The notes beneath the pieces are model-generated. The model had not been told where the DNA came from, ran no database searches, and worked only from the letters and a program-made list of their open reading frames with translations. Below are positions 16,499 through 23,261 of a DNA stretch of 64,000 bases, in pieces (positions within the stretch are counted from its first letter, which is position 1; each line of letters starts with the position of its first letter). This DNA comes from Chlorogloeopsis sp. ULAP01 (GTDB lineage Bacteria; Cyanobacteriota; Cyanobacteriia; Cyanobacteriales; Nostocaceae). The translations under genes and the position numbers were made by a program. The DNA is taken from NCBI RefSeq assembly GCF_030381805.1, contig NZ_JAUDRH010000001.1, positions 372,001 to 436,000 on the forward strand, given 5' to 3'.

Positions 16499-17527
16499 TC
16501 AAAAACGTGATTTTAACGCACTGGGGTTAATACCAAATTTTCTTTTAAAGGCAGCAGTAAAATGACTAAAATTGGAATAGCCAACCGCAGATGCAACTTC
16601 TGTAACATTCATTAAACCCGATTCTAATAAAAGACGCGATCGCTCCATTTTGTATTGATGTAAATAACCGAATGCTGTAGTACCAAATACTTGACGAAAT
16701 CCCAGTTTTAGTTTGTGTTCGTTCAATCCTACTATCTGTGCCAAAGACAACAATGAAGGTGGATTTTCTAAATTGCTAATTAAAACGTCTCTAGCAAAAT
16801 AAATTCGTTCAACTTCATCTGCTCGTAATTTTTTATAAATTTTATTTTCTGTTTTACTATCAGTTAATTCAGCTAATTTCAATGAAACTAATTCTAAAGT
16901 TTTACTTTCTAAGTAGAAATGTTTTGTCAAATTTTTATAAGGACAGTTAATGATTTGGTTAAGAGCAATTTTCATGGCAGGATTTGTTATACCTGACCAA
17001 GCATAAATTTTGGAATCTTGACATTCAATCAAGCTTTGTAAAGAATAATCTATTTGCTCACATTCATCTTCTACAATAGATTTGATTATTTGCGAATCTA
17101 TACTCATCTCTACTAAAAATAGATTCTGTCTCGCCGGAATTTCCATGGTTGCTTTATAAGCATTGCTGTGAAGTAGTAAATTACGTCCAGCCGTCAAGCT
17201 TAAATCAACTTTTGAACCTATAACTTCAGCCTCAAGATTACCTGAAAGACAAAAACCTAACCCCAAAGAAGAATATTTGGTATTTGCTTTGATAATTAAG
17301 TTTTCTTCTAAGTTCCAATCTTGTAAATATAGTTCAATACCATCACGTAAATGTAAGTTATATATCTGACCTTTACCTAATTGATTAGAAAAATTTAAAA
17401 ATTTTTCTTTGGCTATTGATTGATAATAAAATCCAGTTTGACGCTGCATTTCTGGGAAAAACTCTTGAATATCATTTAAAGAAATTGATACTTTCATCAT
17501 CACCTTGTTGATATCTGCGTTGGACAC
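16499..17527 (-). CDS. AraC family regulator, PchR/YbtA-like
   Basis: A 342-residue regulator with an N-terminal sensing domain (about 1-230) and a C-terminal double helix-turn-helix. The DNA-binding part includes SLLSLAQIVGLNEHKLKLGF, YLHQYKMERSRLLLE and VGYSNFSHFTAAFKRKFGI, the pattern of the PchR/YbtA subgroup that switches on siderophore synthesis and uptake genes when the ferric siderophore is bound. It is transcribed toward the two ABC half-transporters and away from DUF1636. Siderophore control is inferred from subgroup and neighbours; the ligand is unknown. Confidence 0.9.
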   Translation of the reverse strand: MSNADINKVMMKVSISLNDIQEFFPEMQRQTGFYYQSIAKEKFLNFSNQLGKGQIYNLHLRDGIELYLQDWNLEENLIIKANTKYSSLGLGFCLSGNLEAEVIGSKVDLSLTAGRNLLLHSNAYKATMEIPARQNLFLVEMSIDSQIIKSIVEDECEQIDYSLQSLIECQDSKIYAWSGITNPAMKIALNQIINCPYKNLTKHFYLESKTLELVSLKLAELTDSKTENKIYKKLRADEVERIYFARDVLISNLENPPSLLSLAQIVGLNEHKLKLGFRQVFGTTAFGYLHQYKMERSRLLLESGLMNVTEVASAVGYSNFSHFTAAFKRKFGINPSALKSRF

Positions 17528-17618
17528 ATCTCAAGCTATTGAGAAATAGTATTAATAAACTTACTAAAAATCAAGTAATATTAACGGAAATGCAGATAAC
17601 CCCAGATATCGCAGGCTA

Positions 17619-18125
17619 TTATATTTTGTTGACAAACTCAGGATAAATTATGGGCATCAACTGATCGAGAGTTAAACCAATCATCCGAGTCCCGTTACCA
17701 GAGTGCCATAATTGGTCAATTTCATATACTCTCTGATTTTGTACTGCTTGAAGTTGCTGCCAAATTTGATGATGACGAAGTTGTTGCGATAAGGGAATTT
17801 TTCCAGGTGAATAAGTTTGCACGAAAATCACATCGGGATTGACTTGCAAAATTTGTCGAAGCGAAACATTTGTTAAGCCTGGTTCATGATTATGGCTTGT
17901 AGGCTCAAACCAAGGGTAATGGGTGAATTGCTGAAGAATGCTACCAATCGTGCCGATGTTGGTTTCAACAGGTAGCGGCGAGGAGTCCCCCACTGATCCC
18001 CCACCTTTAGGTGGGGGAGGAACGCCGCTCCCGGTACTGGGTACTGGGTACTGGGTACTGGGGGAGGTTGCAAAATTTGGGAGGGGTTTAAAGCCCCTTC
18101 CATAATTTTTCCGCTTTCCACCCAA
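17619..18125 (-). pseudogene. FecB/FhuD-like siderophore-binding protein, C-terminal remnant
   Basis: The last 115 residues (from NIGTIGSILQQF to the end) match the C-terminal lobe of periplasmic ferric-siderophore binding proteins, with SLRQILQVNPDVIFVQTYSP, VYEIDQLWHSGNGTRMIGL and a final LMPIIYPE. The signal peptide and N-terminal lobe are absent. In their place the frame reads through proline-rich nonsense encoded by a hairpin and GGTACTG repeats (17974-18060). An intact member needs about 300 residues, so this cannot be a working binding protein. It is a decayed uptake gene that supports an iron-related past or present for the locus. Confidence 0.7.
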
Positions 18126-18604
18126 TTCCCAGTCACGAGTACCCAGTCCCCAGTCCCTTTACCAACAGGTGGAATTTGAGCGAAAATAGCGGACTGTAAC
18201 AGTGCAGGAAGCTTTTTCCAAACTACAGTGCCTTTACGGCTCTTGATATATAACCGCATAAAATCTAGTAATTCTGCTGGGCTATCTTCTTGGGAAAGAT
18301 TGACGAACAGATAAGTAGGTTTGTCATGGCTGGATACAGCGACAACACAGCCTTGACTGCAAGCCCACAAACACCCAACGGGCTGAATTTCAAGTTCATC
18401 AAGTTGGAATTTCTCGTTGCATAAAGTATTTAGTTGGTCAAGTAAAATAGAACCATCGCAGGGTTGATTTTTTTGCCGTTCTTCGGAGGAGCGGTGGCAA
18501 GATTTGCAAACGAAAAGGGTGTGTTTAGGTATAGAACTAGGGTGTGTTGACGAGGTATTTTTAGAGGTCATTAATGACTTGATAAACATTAATAAATTCT
18601 TCAT
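17873..18604 (-). CDS. DUF1636 metal-binding protein with repeat-derived tail
   Basis: Residues about 28-150 are a DUF1636 domain: LFVCKSC near the start, then GCLWACSQGC, with the Cys arrangement of a thioredoxin-like [2Fe-2S] ferredoxin. The family is often found beside siderophore or cobalamin-related uptake genes. A normal member stops soon after the phrase AIFAQIPP. Here the frame goes on for about 85 residues through sequence derived from the tandem repeat and the opposite frame of the FecB remnant (LQPPPVPSTQYPVPG). The tail is probably an accident of repeat insertion. The domain itself looks intact; the residue 12 Met is an alternative start. Confidence 0.75.
   Translation of the reverse strand: MKNLLMFIKSLMTSKNTSSTHPSSIPKHTLFVCKSCHRSSEERQKNQPCDGSILLDQLNTLCNEKFQLDELEIQPVGCLWACSQGCVVAVSSHDKPTYLFVNLSQEDSPAELLDFMRLYIKSRKGTVVWKKLPALLQSAIFAQIPPVGKGTGDWVLVTGNWVESGKIMEGALNPSQILQPPPVPSTQYPVPGAAFLPHLKVGDQWGTPRRYLLKPTSARLVAFFSNSPITLGLSLQAIIMNQA
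17974..18060. repeat. Palindromic element plus heptameric tandem repeat (STRR type)
   Basis: An outer inverted pair AGCGGCG (17974-17980) and CGCCGCT (18023-18029) encloses a perfect hairpin CCCCCACC-TTTA-GGTGGGGG (17998-18017). Four exact copies of GGTACTG follow at 18033-18060, and more degenerate copies in the other orientation lie at about 18126-18160. Seven-base tandem repeats of this kind are characteristic of heterocystous cyanobacteria. The element sits exactly where the DUF1636 and FecB genes are joined and corrupted. Confidence 0.75.
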
Positions 18605-18943
18605 TATTTTAATTTACTTCTTATAGGGAGCAGCCTTGAAAAGTCCTAGCCATGCTGTCACCATCACGAGAGATATTGCACACTTGAAGAAGAAATAAGG
18701 CCAAGAAGATGTGAGCGCGATCGCTGATGGCAAAGCTGAACGTTGTTCCAGATGAGAAAAACTCAGTTAATTATTACGAGCTTCAATATTTTTTTGTTGC
18801 CTTTTAACTATAATCCGCTCAATAATATCTGATGGTAATCTATAAAGATTGACTAATGTTAACTCCAGACCACCGTCAGCTATTTCTTTTACATATACTC
18901 CTTCCAAGTAATATTTATTGATTACCTTAGTTTTTGTTGACAA

Positions 18944-19555
18944 CTAATACAAAAGTTCACTGTTGGCTACGTGACCAAGTTCTAACTCAAAGTCCCTTTG
19001 TAAATCAAAATGTAAATAAAAACTTGGATATGGAAGTTTTACATCGCGCAAAGGAATACTTTCTATATTTATATCCTTAAATTGTTCTAATAAACATTGA
19101 GGGAAATCAAAAATATTTTTGCCAGAACTATAGAAATTCACAAAAGCTAGTGTCAACTTCAACTCATGGATAATGCCGGCTCTCCAAGCATTGACAATAG
19201 GTAAATCCTTATCATGAATATCTTTACTTAAAGAATCTAGATATGTAACTTCACTCTTAGTAAATTTCAAAGTTTTTTTCAGGTACTTTGCATAATTCGT
19301 ATTACCAGGAGTTTTGCATACCATATCAGTAAAATGTTTGAAAAAATATGTTTGTAAGGTGTCAAGTTTCAGTCTTGTATCTGTAGACAGGATAGCAAAA
19401 TCTATTGGCTGAACCCCAAAGTTTTTTTGATACTCATTGACAAATTTAGGCAAATATTTGCGAACTAGAGCATACCGATAAGGGAAATATTTTTGTTGTC
19501 TTTTAAATGCCTTAAGAGTTTGTGAATTTATTCCGAGTAAAGAAGAAATACCCAT
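18944..19555 (-). CDS. Unknown protein, frame interrupted by an in-frame TAG
   Basis: A 203-residue protein I cannot place in a family. It has a basic, aromatic N-terminus (KRQQKYFPYRYALVRKYL), a mixed middle and an end with LPYPSFYLHFDLQRDFELELG. There is no signal peptide or membrane segment. The stop is TAG at 18944-18946. The same frame then stays open for 58 more codons to a TAA at 18767-18769, with protein-like sequence (KYYLEGVYVKEIADGGLELT). The original product was probably 262 residues. It is the last gene of the minus-strand operon that starts with the small genes near 22.1 kb, 71 bases after the carrier protein. Confidence 0.65.
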   Translation of the reverse strand: MGISSLLGINSQTLKAFKRQQKYFPYRYALVRKYLPKFVNEYQKNFGVQPIDFAILSTDTRLKLDTLQTYFFKHFTDMVCKTPGNTNYAKYLKKTLKFTKSEVTYLDSLSKDIHDKDLPIVNAWRAGIIHELKLTLAFVNFYSSGKNIFDFPQCLLEQFKDINIESIPLRDVKLPYPSFYLHFDLQRDFELELGHVANSELLY

Positions 19556-19625
19556 ATGTAACCTGAATTAACAAACTTGTTGTGTGTATTAAAAATATTG
19601 CTACTATAACTTTAGAAACAAACTT

Positions 19626-20114
19626 TTAAATAACAACCTTTTGACTAATGTAATTAACAAGTTTTTGCACAGTTGAAAGACTCTTAGCAACTTCGTCATT
19701 AATTTGGATGTCAAAAGCTTTCTCCAAAACTGTGAATAGTTCCAATATATCTAAGGAATCTACTCTTAAGTTTTCTACAAAATTTGATTCTAAGCAGACT
19801 TGGTTTTGTTCAATACTTAGTTGTTCTGCAATAATAATTTGTAATTTTTCAAAAACTGGAAAGTTTTTGAATTGGCTATGCTGAATTGCTGCGTAAATTT
19901 CTAATATTAGCTCAGTAATTTCTTTCAGTAGTGTGACAATACGCTTATATTGCTGAATATCTTGTTCGGAAAGAGAGGAACCTTGGCGCTCATTGAGCCA
20001 CTTTTGACAAACTTGGTAACCTTCTAAAGGGACTTGTGAGGATACATCTTCAAAGTACTGTGTTTGGTTGAGCCAGACGGGGCAGACCAGTTTTTTTAGC
20101 TGAGTTTGGCTCAA
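19626..20114 (-). CDS. Acyl carrier protein with restriction-enzyme-like N-terminal domain
   Basis: A 162-residue protein. Residues about 85-160 form a free-standing carrier domain with the attachment Ser in LRVDSLDILELF. This is much longer than a normal ACP of 80-90 residues. The first 75 residues contain VWLNQTQYFE, GYQVCQKWLNERQGSSLS and DIQQYKRIVTLLKEI. They closely recall the C-terminal segment of large type ISP/IIG restriction-modification enzymes (GYQVCxKWLKDRKGRxLSxxDIxHYQKIV). It lies between a type II thioesterase and an unknown gene in the MbtH operon and probably carries an acyl or aminoacyl intermediate. The carrier call is firm. The origin of the N-terminal part is from memory of the motif and is less sure. 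Confidence 0.85.
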   Translation of the reverse strand: MSQTQLKKLVCPVWLNQTQYFEDVSSQVPLEGYQVCQKWLNERQGSSLSEQDIQQYKRIVTLLKEITELILEIYAAIQHSQFKNFPVFEKLQIIIAEQLSIEQNQVCLESNFVENLRVDSLDILELFTVLEKAFDIQINDEVAKSLSTVQKLVNYISQKVVI

Positions 20115-20257
20115 GCATTGTGTAGGATAAAAATACTATCTTAATTGTGTTGCAGTGATAGGATCTCTTGCGAACATTGAGAGACGCTTCTCAATAATGA
20201 GATTTATTACAGAAACACCTAATCATTTGATGAAAGAAGCAATCATTAGTTTGATTG

Positions 20258-21031
20258 TCAATGTTTCACCTCATTGGCAATCCGATCTAGTTCTTGAGAA
20301 AGAGACTGCAACAGAAGTGATTGGGCAGAGTGCAGGAAGAAATGATCGCCCCTAAACATCTGTAGTGAGAATGGAGCATTTGTCTGCTCCCGCCAGGCTT
20401 GGAGTTGCTCACAATTGACCTTGTGATCCTGTAAACCACCAAAAGCAGTAATAGGGCAGTCAAGTGGTGGTTCAGCAGTATAGACGTAAGTTTCCAGAAC
20501 TGCAAAGTCTGCTCGTAAAATCGGGCTCAGAAGTTGCATTAATTCGCTGTTTTCCAGTATTGTTTCGGAAGTCCCATTCAAACGGCGCAGTTCCTCTTTG
20601 AAAGCAGGTTCATCGAGAGCATGAATGGGTGGATCTGGATCGAGAATTTGCGGAGCGCGGCGACCGGAAATAAACAAGTGTATTGGTTCAGTGTCATACT
20701 GTTTGCGGAGGAGACGGGCAAGTTCAAAGCTAACGATCGCTCCCATACTGTGACCAAAGAAGGCAAATGGTTTATTTAAATGTGGAATCAGAGCAGGAGC
20801 GATCGCACCAACAAGAGGTTCTAGCCGCGGGAACGGCGCAGTCCGCATCTGCGTTCCTCGTCCAGGTAGTTCGATGGGACAAACTTCGACAGTTTTGGGT
20901 AGGCTGTCCGACCATGTGCGAAAAATTAAAGAACTACCACCTGCGTAGGGGAAGCAAAATAAACGCACCGAAGCTTGAGGATTCAGTTTGGGATACGTCA
21001 CCCATGAGTTAAATGTCTGTATGGTTGTCAT
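20258..21031 (-). CDS. Type II thioesterase (GrsT-like)
   Basis: A 257-residue external thioesterase of NRPS/PKS systems. It removes wrongly primed or stalled acyl groups from carrier domains in the cytoplasm. It has the early LFCFPYAGGSS motif, the nucleophile Ser in FGHSMGAI (about residue 94), the Asp in GGLQDHKV (about 198) and the His in RGDHFFLH (about 230). Length and motifs are standard. It is co-directional with the MbtH-like gene (110 bases) and the carrier gene (143 bases) and probably serves all assembly lines of the window. Confidence 0.94.
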   Translation of the reverse strand: MTTIQTFNSWVTYPKLNPQASVRLFCFPYAGGSSLIFRTWSDSLPKTVEVCPIELPGRGTQMRTAPFPRLEPLVGAIAPALIPHLNKPFAFFGHSMGAIVSFELARLLRKQYDTEPIHLFISGRRAPQILDPDPPIHALDEPAFKEELRRLNGTSETILENSELMQLLSPILRADFAVLETYVYTAEPPLDCPITAFGGLQDHKVNCEQLQAWREQTNAPFSLQMFRGDHFFLHSAQSLLLQSLSQELDRIANEVKH

Positions 21032-21140
21032 ATGATCAGAACGTCTAAACTCTCTTCTTGAAGACCATCACAAGTCATTTGTCTAAACTCCTGCAATACG
21101 TACAAATGACTCGTGACTAGTGACAAAGGACAAGGATGCG

Positions 21141-21368
21141 TCATAACTTACTGTGAGCGGCTTCTTCCATTTTTTTGCGGAGACTAAGCGGTCTCATATC
21201 AGTCCATACTTCTTTGATGTATTCCAGACATTCTTGTTTCAAACCACTTTTGCCAGAATCCTTCCAGCCGAGAGGGTTCTCCCGGTATTCTGGCCAAATG
21301 GAATACTGTTCTTCATGATTGACTACAACTTTGTAAATTGTTGTGTCTTCTTTGTCGTCTTGGTACAT
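21141..21368 (-). CDS. MbtH-like protein
   Basis: A 75-residue MbtH family protein, a small cytoplasmic partner that binds NRPS adenylation domains and helps their folding and activity. The diagnostic residues are all visible: NHEEQYSIWP, ENPLGWKDSGKSG and YIKEVWTDMRPLSLRK with the conserved Trp residues. The start follows a good AGGAG site. It is in the operon with the thioesterase II and two small unknown genes, and is a likely partner for any of the eight A domains encoded on the + strand. Confidence 0.96.
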   Translation of the reverse strand: MYQDDKEDTTIYKVVVNHEEQYSIWPEYRENPLGWKDSGKSGLKQECLEYIKEVWTDMRPLSLRKKMEEAAHSKL

Positions 21369-21453
21369 ATTTTGTCTCCTGTTATTTAACTAGAAAGAAA
21401 TTAGGTGGAACTTCGCCAGAATTGAGAATTAAATACTGTATTACTGGTAAGGC

Positions 21454-21780
21454 TCACTGTTGGACTGGTTCAAGGTGTCCCTTACCTTCTAGTGTCTCTA
21501 AGTCAATATCTGCAATGCATCTAACTTTTACGTAGTTCAATGTCAGGTTGCCAACCAAATGAACTTTCCCTGTGTGACGCTCAAAATCAGCTTCATTAAA
21601 ATTAGATGCTTCCGGGTCGAGTCTGACACCTAAATCAGTACCTCCCTTTGTATTGGTGAACTTAATATGTACGTATCCTCGGTTAATACTTTCTTTCAAT
21701 GCCGTAGCTGTTTTGTCTGGTCGTAAGCTTGCTTCAACAGGATGCTCCCCTTCTGACAATTGCTGCACTAACTCATTCAT
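21454..21780 (-). CDS. Small conserved-looking protein of unknown function
   Basis: A 108-residue soluble protein with no domain I can name. It begins MNELVQQLSEGEHPVEASLR and contains GYVHIKFTNTKGGTDLGVRL and GNLTLNYVKVRCIADIDLET, an alternating hydrophobic pattern that suggests a beta-rich fold. There is a strong AAGGAG site before the start. It is 12 bases after the preceding gene and 85 bases before the MbtH-like gene, so the trio is translated together. The close coupling suggests a helper for the synthetases, but I have no direct evidence of its function. Confidence 0.75.
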   Translation of the reverse strand: MNELVQQLSEGEHPVEASLRPDKTATALKESINRGYVHIKFTNTKGGTDLGVRLDPEASNFNEADFERHTGKVHLVGNLTLNYVKVRCIADIDLETLEGKGHLEPVQQ

Positions 21781-21792
21781 GCAAGTGTCTCC

Positions 21793-22128
21793 TTAAGAAT
21801 CACTTTTGTTTTGATTTGCGGATGCTTGTATTTGTACAGGTTCGTATACAGGGATCTCAAATTCAAGGGTCTTATGGCAAAACTCCTTCCATTCCGGAGT
21901 TACATTGTCAAAAATAATATTCTCATCTTTGAAAATTCCATCTGTAACTACGTAGTTTTCTTGCAGGTAAAGAAAGTCATCATAAGTTAACTCCCTCTTG
22001 ATTTCCACTTCATTGCCCGAAACTTCCTTTTTTTCTTTCCTTATATTTTCAGTACACTCTGTCCACTGACTGAACTCACGTAATTTTTTTAGAGAGTTAG
22101 CTTTGCAATATTTTCCCATTGTTGCCAT
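21793..22128 (-). CDS. Small protein of unknown function, first gene of the MbtH operon
   Basis: A protein of 111 residues from the preferred start. An upstream in-frame ATG at 22155 is possible, but GGAGG lies six bases before the ATG at 22128, which decides the start. The product begins MATMGKYCKANSLKKLREF and is rich in acidic residues, with YDDFLYLQENYVVTDGIF and a C-terminal FEIPVYEP. It has no membrane segment or signal peptide. I do not recognise the family by name. It heads the minus-strand operon that continues into the second unknown gene, mbtH-like, thioesterase and carrier genes. Confidence 0.72.
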   Translation of the reverse strand: MATMGKYCKANSLKKLREFSQWTECTENIRKEKKEVSGNEVEIKRELTYDDFLYLQENYVVTDGIFKDENIIFDNVTPEWKEFCHKTLEFEIPVYEPVQIQASANQNKSDS

Positions 22129-22585
22129 CTTAAACCTCCAGGGTAATCCTGCCACACCCGTAAAGGTTGGCGGCGAGGTGGATAGGAGCGGCTATGCGGA
22201 GCAAGAACTGAGACACTTTCAGCACTTCTTGTGGTGCAGATAAAAATGTGATCTATCTCTAGAAAAAATCACTCGCACTTCTTTAGGGTGACGTTGTTTG
22301 CATAGCAACCAATTCTCAGCTTTAGTTTTCTTGCTGAAATCTAGACTCTAGCCCAAAAAAATTGCTTTACTCACTAACCTAATAAGTGCAAAGTTAAGCG
22401 GTAGTCTTGGTTGAGCCTCTATATACTTGCACTAATATGAGTGTAGTTTTCACCCAAAAGTTGATATATGGCTGAATCCTACAGATGTTTCATGATTAAT
22501 TAGAATTTGTTTCAAATAAAACAGGATATTTCGTTGTTAAAAGCTATTTTTTTTCATTGTTTATTCAGTAAAGCTTATTTCGAAA

Positions 22586-22595
22586 GATTATCATT
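22586..22595. promoter_or_regulatory. Fur-box-like site
   Basis: GATTATCATT reads AATGATAATC on the other strand. This is an exact 10-base match to the middle of the GATAATGATAATCATTATC Fur consensus. It sits between the divergent MbtH and FAAL operons. AT-rich DNA produces such matches by chance, so it is only a candidate for iron-dependent repression. Confidence 0.35.
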
Positions 22596-22667
22596 AAGTC
22601 TAGAGAAGATCAAGCTAACCACCCCATAACATTCCTATGGTTAAAATCTTTTTCAGGAATGACTCTT

Positions 22668-22832
22668 ATGGATGCCAAGCACAATCAACATATAATCGAC
22701 TATGATAAATTTTGTGTAGATCGCACATTCACTATTGAGATACGAGCCATTGGACTACCCCTAGACTACGGAATTCTGATGCTTGGGCTAAAATCAGGTG
22801 CTAGAAAGCACTTTGACTTTTCCAGCTATTAG
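22668..22832 (+). CDS. Possible 54-residue small protein
   Basis: An open frame of 54 codons starts with ATG about ten bases after CAGGA and ends with TAG. The product begins MDAKHNQHIIDYDKFCVDRT and ends with GARKHFDFSSY. I recognise no family, and it has no signal peptide. It lies in a regulatory region and contains the candidate operator at 22748-22777, which argues against coding. It may be a real short peptide gene, a leader or chance. Confidence 0.25.
   Translation: MDAKHNQHIIDYDKFCVDRTFTIEIRAIGLPLDYGILMLGLKSGARKHFDFSSY
22748..22777. promoter_or_regulatory. Second copy of the GACTACCCCTA motif
   Basis: GACTACCCCTA at 22753-22763, preceded by CATTG and followed three bases later by TACGGA, repeats the arrangement found at 16434-16458 upstream of the ABC transporter operon. 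Both are on the same strand. A site for the PchR-like regulator in the divergent promoter would fit. Confidence 0.3.
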
Positions 22833-22893
22833 CATCTATCAAAAGTAATAAATTATTCTTTCGATAGCCTAAAATGACACATATTTCAAATAT

Positions 22894-22908
22894 TGATAAT
22901 TATTGGCT
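22894..22908. promoter_or_regulatory. Fur-box-like site
   Basis: TGATAATTATTGGCT matches the 7-1-7 Fur pattern TGATAATNATTATCA at 11 of 14 fixed positions, including the whole left half. It lies about 350 bases before the FAAL start, close enough to act on its promoter if the transcription start is upstream. It is a candidate only. Confidence 0.4.
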
Positions 22909-23261
22909 ATTAATAAAGGATTGCGTAAATGCCACAATCCCTAGTAATGTGAAAGAGTCTAAATGAAAATAACTGGCAACATATAAGTTTGCATAGCTAG
23001 CTTACAAATTTGGGGCTGTTTTTCCTAAAGCAACGTCCAAGTCTGTTTAAGAGTTTTCCCAATAGAGTTAAATAATTCTGTAAAAGCACCACTTTCAGCA
23101 AGAAAGGGCTATGTTTTTCTAAAGTTTGCTGGATTTTATCTCAGTAGATTGTCAAGAAGTTACACATAACAACTGACTCAAACACTTGTTCAGCCAATAG
23201 TGAGTGTGAGATTAATTTTGCCACTATTGTTTGCCTGCATCTGATTAGCTGAGGCATAGTA

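Larger units (their letters stand above)
22129..23261. other. Long divergent intergenic region
   Basis: This 1.1 kb gap separates the start of the MbtH operon (minus) from the FAAL gene (plus) and must carry the promoters of both. I find two Fur-box-like sites, one copy of the motif shared with the ABC promoter region, and one small open frame (all listed separately). Most of the rest is AT-rich with no coding signal on either strand. No tRNA or clear terminator is visible. Confidence 0.7.

Noticed and set aside
18033..18060. Tandem GGTACTG copies as a CRISPR array
   Set aside because: Units are seven bases and contiguous, with no spacers and no cas genes; fits heptameric STRR repeats.
20155..20355. 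66-codon plus-strand open frame
   Set aside because: Mostly antisense to the 3' end of the thioesterase II gene; no family resemblance.
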